A DNA stretch of 64,000 bases, taken from Lutraria lutraria. Its lineage: Eukaryota; Mollusca; Bivalvia; Venerida; Mactridae. Of the stretch, positions 58,701 to 64,000 are shown piece after piece; positions within the stretch are counted from its first letter, which is position 1; the number at the start of each line of letters is the position of its first letter. A program made the translations under genes and the position numbers. A model generated the notes under the pieces. It was not told where the DNA came from, did no database searches, and worked only from the letters and a program-made list of their open reading frames with translations. Location: NCBI GenBank assembly GCA_964023205.1, contig OZ026848.1, positions 28,631,912 to 28,695,911 on the forward strand, given 5' to 3'.

Positions 58701-61700
58701 CTGCTCAGTATTTTTTCTAAATATCCTGTATGGTAAACTACTGAAGTATAAATAAGTTAACATCAGTATGTAGCTTTGAGCATAGGATCTAATCTAAAAT
58801 ATTTTTAATGATTGAGAGTAAGTTTGTTTTGGAATGCAGATAGGTATTTAGTTTATTTAAGCACTGTGTTTTAAATATGGCTTGAAATCATTATATTTTA
58901 TTATTAAACATGATCCTAAATTATTTTGGCATTGAGAGTGATCTCAAATATTTTTTGTGTAGTGAGTTTTTTATCTTGAACAAAGCACTTTTGTGAGGAC
59001 TTCAGATTTCCTGCTTGAAGTTTATTAAAAAAGAACATGTATGCTTTCACCTTTACAAAGTCTATATGCTATAAACCAGTTTCTCCGCTTACGGTTACCT
59101 TAATTATATCTAGAACCCTATACATGTACTTTAATGCACTAGGAATGAAATGTTAAAAATTGAATTTTGAGTATGCAGCCTCGTTTTTGGTCAGTTTTAA
59201 GCCTTGTTTCTTAACCAGTCAATCAAATGTATGAATCATTGTCTATCCCCAAAGTCAGTTTTCATATGGAAGGGTTTTGTTTGTACATCTAGGCATGTGC
59301 TAGGTACACATTGTATGTTTGCTTGTACAATGGCTTGCAGTAGTGTTGCCATGATGATATGTTGTAAATAATTCACTTTGAATGTGCATGCTCTTATTCT
59401 GCTTACAGATCTCTCCACAAAGTCTGAAGATAATGTAAGTTTTTCATTTTTACTGTGTATAAACCTATTTATTACGTTCATTATCTTAATCTATAATCTC
59501 TAGGCTTTTATTGGTGTTACTGCTGTGTTATCATTTATTATTAGGCCTATATTTAAAATGCAACAAAGTTCCACTTTACAACTGGGCCCATAATACGACT
59601 AAGTCAAAAAAATTACGAGCATTTTTTCAAAGATCCGAATATTTCCCTATATGGTTCTATATAATCATCCAAAATTCCGACTGATCCGCTATAACCTAAT
59701 ACGACCACTTTCTACAGGACAAACATGTCAAAATGTGTAGTTTAGGGTCCAATGAACCGACCACTGGTGTCAAAATGTTAGTGTTGTGTATCAGAAGACG
59801 AAATTGTTGTTGTTGTCGTTTGTGACATTCAAGTGAGGGAACTTTGTACTGACTTATTATTATTTGTCCATAGTTTGATGCTTGTATCATCCTGGCTTCT
59901 TTATGGTTGTAATTCCTTTAATAACATTACTAATAGATTGTTGTACAGTTGAACACAGTTTTAGTGATTTCAATATTCCACATATAAAAAAAGAACAAAG
60001 AATGACGTGTCTGGGAAAAAGTGAATGCTGCTCTGGTTCTAATTCTTAAATATCTGCAAGTTCACTATTATTGTGTATTACTGTATTTATGTTAACATTG
60101 TGTACTTTATTATATAAAATGTGTTACAATACTTAATGAATGGAGTTGTTAGTAACTAACATAGTATTCTTCCCTAATGTGATACTGGGAGATGTGTCTT
60201 CTTGCTGTTTAGTTTACCTCTGATTTAAGACCATTTTTGTATGCATTAGTTGTAATTCAATTTGAAGTACATGTATACACTGCCATGTCAACTTTTTTCT
60301 AAATATTGTGATAGCTGTATTATTGATTAGTTTGACTATAACAGTATCCAGTGTATGTTATAAATAACATGGTTATAAATCAGTACTGACTCCAGAGGTC
60401 CTCTTGTGTGTGATAAGCAATTTAGTACTTAGATTTATACTTAGATTGACATAGTAAACACAATTCCCAAGGATCAATTTGTTTGTTGTTGCTTAGCTTT
60501 GAATAGATGTATAAATAGCTAAAAATGGCTTGATAAACTCGTACCTGAATTGCAAACAGTACTTCATAATCATCTCTGATTATCAAGTTCTGGGATTTTT
60601 AAAATAATTATTATGATTTTCAGAATAAGGACTTGTATGATATGTATGAATTAAAAATAAGAACTTTTTGAAAAATAATATAATAAGATGATGATTTTTT
60701 CTTAACTTTTACTTAATTATATTTGAGTTTTAATTATATCTGATTAAAAACTTTTTTGGCATAATTCCATTTCAGTATTTAATCTAATTTCTATTGTGGA
60801 GTAATTTTATCATTACAATGTATATATTTAGGATATACAGTCTAACATGTCTTATGAATCACTCACAGAAACCACTTGACTTAAAAGACTAAAATTTGAG
60901 CGGAAATATCTATTGGTTTTAACAATGGCTGATCTGATTTTTCTATTTTTAGAGTGATGATATCAGCATAGATTCATCGGACAATGCTTCCACATCGTCA
61001 TTGTATAATAGCAATTCAAGATCAAACTCACCATACAAATCAAACAACGTTGAATTTTCAATCAAAGCTCAAATTTCACAAACAGGTATATATAATGTTT
61101 AAGGATTTGGTTAATTTTTTGCTAATGTTTAGCCCCTACACTTGTGGTCTGAGCCAAAAGATGATCACTGTAGGTCTGTGAAAAAAAATGCCAGTTTAAA
61201 CATTATTTCTGTTACCTATATACAAACAGATAGTTTACTTATCCAATGTTTCTGTTGTTTTTACCAGTACTAACCTTGTACTTGTCAAGATTCTACTACA
61301 TTCACAACATAAATGATCTCTAAATGTTGATTATTTTAATCACAATGATCACACTTGACTCTTGCATTTGTTTGTTGTAGAAGTTACTGCATTATGTGTG
61401 TATTTGTTAATTTTGAATTGAATTCTGCATGTAATTTATTGCCTGACCTAAGTAGATATTTTCAAACTTTGGTGATTGTTTGACAAAAAAAATACATTAT
61501 GCCATTTCAGGTATTATACGAGAATCTGAAAAGACGGGTAAATCTTACGCTGTATTTTCCATTCGAGTCACAAAAAAGTTTGCTTATGATGAAGACATTT
61601 GGGACGTATACAGAAGATTTAGTGATTTTCATGACCTGAATATGATCATGACAGAAAAGGTTGGTTGAGTCTTTCCCTTTGAATAAAGAAATTCTAGTAG

Positions 61701-63929
61701 TTTGAATGGATTGAAAAGATATTTCATGACAATAAAACTCGCTAGACTTTTAACATAGGCTTTGTAGATCAGACATAGAATGTTAGCCTCCTGCCTGGTA
61801 CCTAGCATTCAACATAACTTCAGCCATGCCTTATATATAATACAAAGGTTGGTTCCTGGCTTTGAACGATATAAACAGAAAATGGAGAGTTACTGGTATT
61901 CATATATGTTTCTTTATGATTGAAGACGTCACAATTCTAATTTCCTTGCAGTTATCCCATTTTCATGGTCCTAGTCTTCCTGCCAAGACATTGTTGAAGA
62001 ATACCAGTGAAGAGTTCTTGGAAAAGAGAAGGAAAGCTTTAGATAACTACTTACAGGTGAGTGTAGCTTTCAGTGTTTGGTTTTGTACATGTGTTTGGCA
62101 CAATGTTTTACATGCAATAATATCTCTCCGAGAACAATTAGAGTTCTATAGACTTGTTTAAATTCTTGTTCAAGGTAAATTGGACTGATACTAGTTGTAA
62201 TCTTTTTTGTTGTAATTGTGTAGGTTGACTTGGCTTCTACAATGATGCTAGTAGACTTATTAATCTGAAATCTAAAAGCATAATGTTTAGTGTAAGTTAA
62301 TTGTTTTTGCATTTCTCTGTGCTCGGAACTCACTCAAATCTGCATATTGTCAAAATGACAACCATGCATGTGTAACAATGACTTCTATTCATGTTGGATT
62401 TTATGACTGAATTAGTTATGATATTTAAGTTTTTAAACTTGATTTTTTATTTGATTTTTTGATTGTCAACTTCAGACATTATTGTCTCCTACTATGTGGG
62501 AACAACACCCTGGTGTACGAGATTTTGTTATGAAGTTTTTAGCTCCAGGAATGTGGGAGAAACACAAGAGTGATTTAGCCAGAAAGGTATATATGCATCT
62601 TCATTTGTGCCAATATATTCATATATTGAAACAATGAAAATATACATTAGTATTGTACATTCAGATAATTGTTTGATATGTGGACTCTTCATTTCATCTT
62701 ATACAGTTACAAATCTAAACTGAATATTCATATCATGTGATTGGTGCAGATAAAACTCTTCATATTGGAGGTAATTAAAGATTATTAATTTATGATACAG
62801 ATGGATACAATAGTGAATCCATTGAAGAGTGTTGGACAAGCTGTGATACAAGTACCTGAAAATATCAAGAGTATATCACATGATGGACTCTCACGTATAC
62901 GTGGGGTATGTTTGTGCTATTTTCTCAGTATCTCAATACTATTGAAGTAATATTGGTGATATTGTTCCAAGTACTGCTAATTTCCTTCCTCTCTTGATAC
63001 TGGAATATTTATTTTTGATTAAAATGAATTGTGACCTTTGAACCTGATGGTTCTATTTATTTAGTAATTAAACCATTTACAACCTTAAGTGTAATGGATT
63101 AAAGGTGTGATCAATAAAAATTTACAACAACTTTTTAGTACAAGACTTAGTATGCTTAGTTTATGCTTCAATAGTTTCTTAATTTGTTAGTGATTATTTG
63201 TATTATTGTACACTTATTTATTTTTGCGCCGACAGGATTCATTCAATATGAAGGGACCGGGAAAGTCATCAATTCAGGGAACGAAAGTAGGGGCTGGGCT
63301 GGACCCAGATGTAAGTTGGGTAACTTTTAAATACTGAATTGTCAATGGTTTACTGATTATAGGACCAATAATCCGCTTACGATTAACAAAGATAATTACA
63401 TGATTGTTTGTTCCCCTTATATAGCATTTATGACTTTGATGCAAGGCATATGTCTCCATGACAATAAACCTGATGATATTTCATCCATAGTCGTTTTTTC
63501 TCCCACCTAAAGTGTTAGCTATTATAAGTTAACTTGTAGAAGAGTTACTGATAGGTAATTCTGGAACACTGGTTCTAAAGACATCATTTCTACTGTACCA
63601 TATATAAATAGCAGTATATACGGTTTTGAAAATAGTAAACAAGCATTCTTGCTGCTAGATTAGCTTGTAAGACAAGAATGGATTCAGTGTATAATACAGC
63701 ATTCTGTATGAACTAACCATATGTGAGTCAAGAATCTGTTCTATGTACGTAATCTTTTTATTGATCGTTCGGCTGTTTTGTAGATTGGTGAGAATATTCC
63801 TCTACGTATTATGTTATTAATGATGGATGAAGTGTTTGATTTACGACACAAAAATCAGTGGTTAAGAAGACAGATTGTACGATTTTTAAAACAGCTTATT
63901 AAAGCCATTCTTGGTGACAGAATGAATAA
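49761..63929 (+). CDS. SNX13: Sorting nexin 13 (RGS-PX1), 3' end outside window
   Basis: SNX13 is an endosome/ER-contact protein of the SNX-RGS group (PXA-RGS-PX-Nexin_C); its RGS domain has been reported to act on G-alpha-s. Exons: 49761-49864, 50559-50655, 50924-51013, 51794-51915, 52236-52351, 52706-52807, 53082-53170, 53617-53700, 54099-54240, 54770-54879, 55254-55341, 55642-55697, 56228-56368, 56884-56988, 57372-57504, 59409-59434, 60953-61085, 61511-61659, 61952-62056, 62476-62586, 62801-62905, 63236-63310 and 63784-63929. All phases agree (2429 nt). Residues 6-44 form a membrane hairpin. PXA is about 97-285 (ISEDDLFLLEIQQ, LSDPDYINSYISWM), RGS about 355-520, and PX about 565-695 (YRRFSDFHDL, LPAK, FLEKRRKALDNYL). 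Nexin_C starts at about 765 (NIPLRIMLLMMDEVFDLR). Human SNX13 is about 968 aa, so roughly 150 residues are missing at the right edge. Confidence 0.95.
51336..51602 (+). repeat. Interspersed repeat with ATACCCCC end
   Basis: It starts TTTTTATACCCCCACAAACG, has a GGTCGGTCAGTCG tract, and then blocks shared with 14036-14496 in opposite orientation ('gtggagcaaactacttccac', 'agcgattgcaatgaaacttg', 'gtgtagatgtgcaagaca', 'agtgtactattgcat'). It has a single internal block rather than two. It lies in an SNX13 intron. Confidence 0.75.
56478..56655. mobile_element. MITE, 'GTGGCCAC' family (copy 4)
   Basis: It starts TACAGTCAAACATGTG and ends CACAGGCTTGTCTGTA. The interior holds 'aaaatgacctccaaataaagg' and 'aataaaggccaca', as in the copy at 13247-13399. 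Confidence 0.6.
59563..59847. mobile_element. Inverted-repeat element with ACAAAGTTCC ends
   Basis: The left end ACAAAGTTCCACTTT pairs with the right end GTGAGGGAACTTTGT. The element is about 285 bp and non-coding, although a 64-codon minus frame overlaps it. It sits in the SNX13 intron after the 26-nt exon. Confidence 0.5.
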
Positions 63930-64000
63930 GTAAGTCTTTTATCCAGCAATATATTCATTTTTAATTTTTCACATTTTGCATCCATATATCATATATCGAT

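Overview
The window is eukaryotic nuclear DNA from an invertebrate animal. It is AT-rich (roughly two thirds A+T by eye), has compact GT-AG exons separated by long introns, and carries tRNA-headed SINEs, small inverted-repeat elements and a repeat ending in a poly-C ATACCCCC / GCGGGGGTAT motif. That repeat set suggests a mollusc, probably a bivalve. This is an inference from repeat style, because no rRNA or mitochondrial marker is present.

Three genes can be assembled exon by exon with every splice phase consistent. (1) A nostrin orthologue (F-BAR + HR1-like + SH3) lies on the minus strand from 38,996 down to 9,114: 16 coding exons, 510 codons plus stop. (2) A p23/PTGES3 Hsp90 co-chaperone lies on the plus strand from 39,248 to 43,475: 8 exons, 165 aa. 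(3) A sorting nexin 13 (SNX13, RGS-PX1) lies on the plus strand from 49,761 and runs off the right edge: 23 coding exons seen, about 810 codons. The first 87 bases also look like the last codons of an unidentified plus-strand gene.

Layout: 1-87 is the gene tail. 88-9,113 is gene-poor, with a near-perfect 50-bp-arm hairpin, tRNA-like/SINE remnants and MITEs. 9,114-38,996 is nostrin, whose 17-kb first intron holds repeats and a possible alternative first exon. 38,997-39,247 is a 251-bp head-to-head promoter shared by nostrin and p23, with a textbook heat-shock element just inside p23 intron 1. 43,476-49,757 is intergenic, with a large CGCGAAT-rich MITE and candidate SNX13 promoter elements. 49,758-64,000 is SNX13.

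The most unusual observation is that two tandem-repeat arrays in the nostrin gene are built out of its own splice sites. Directly downstream of exon 15, a perfectly phased 49-bp minisatellite (30 copies) contains the last 18 bases of the exon plus the 5' splice site. Twenty-five copies keep a GTAAGT or GTGAGT donor, of which only one is the exon's own. Directly upstream of exon 5, a 40-bp array repeats the 3' splice-site sequence. Use of a decoy site in the near copies that were traced would introduce a stop codon, which for the donor array removes half of the SH3 domain. No CRISPR, operon or prokaryotic feature is present.
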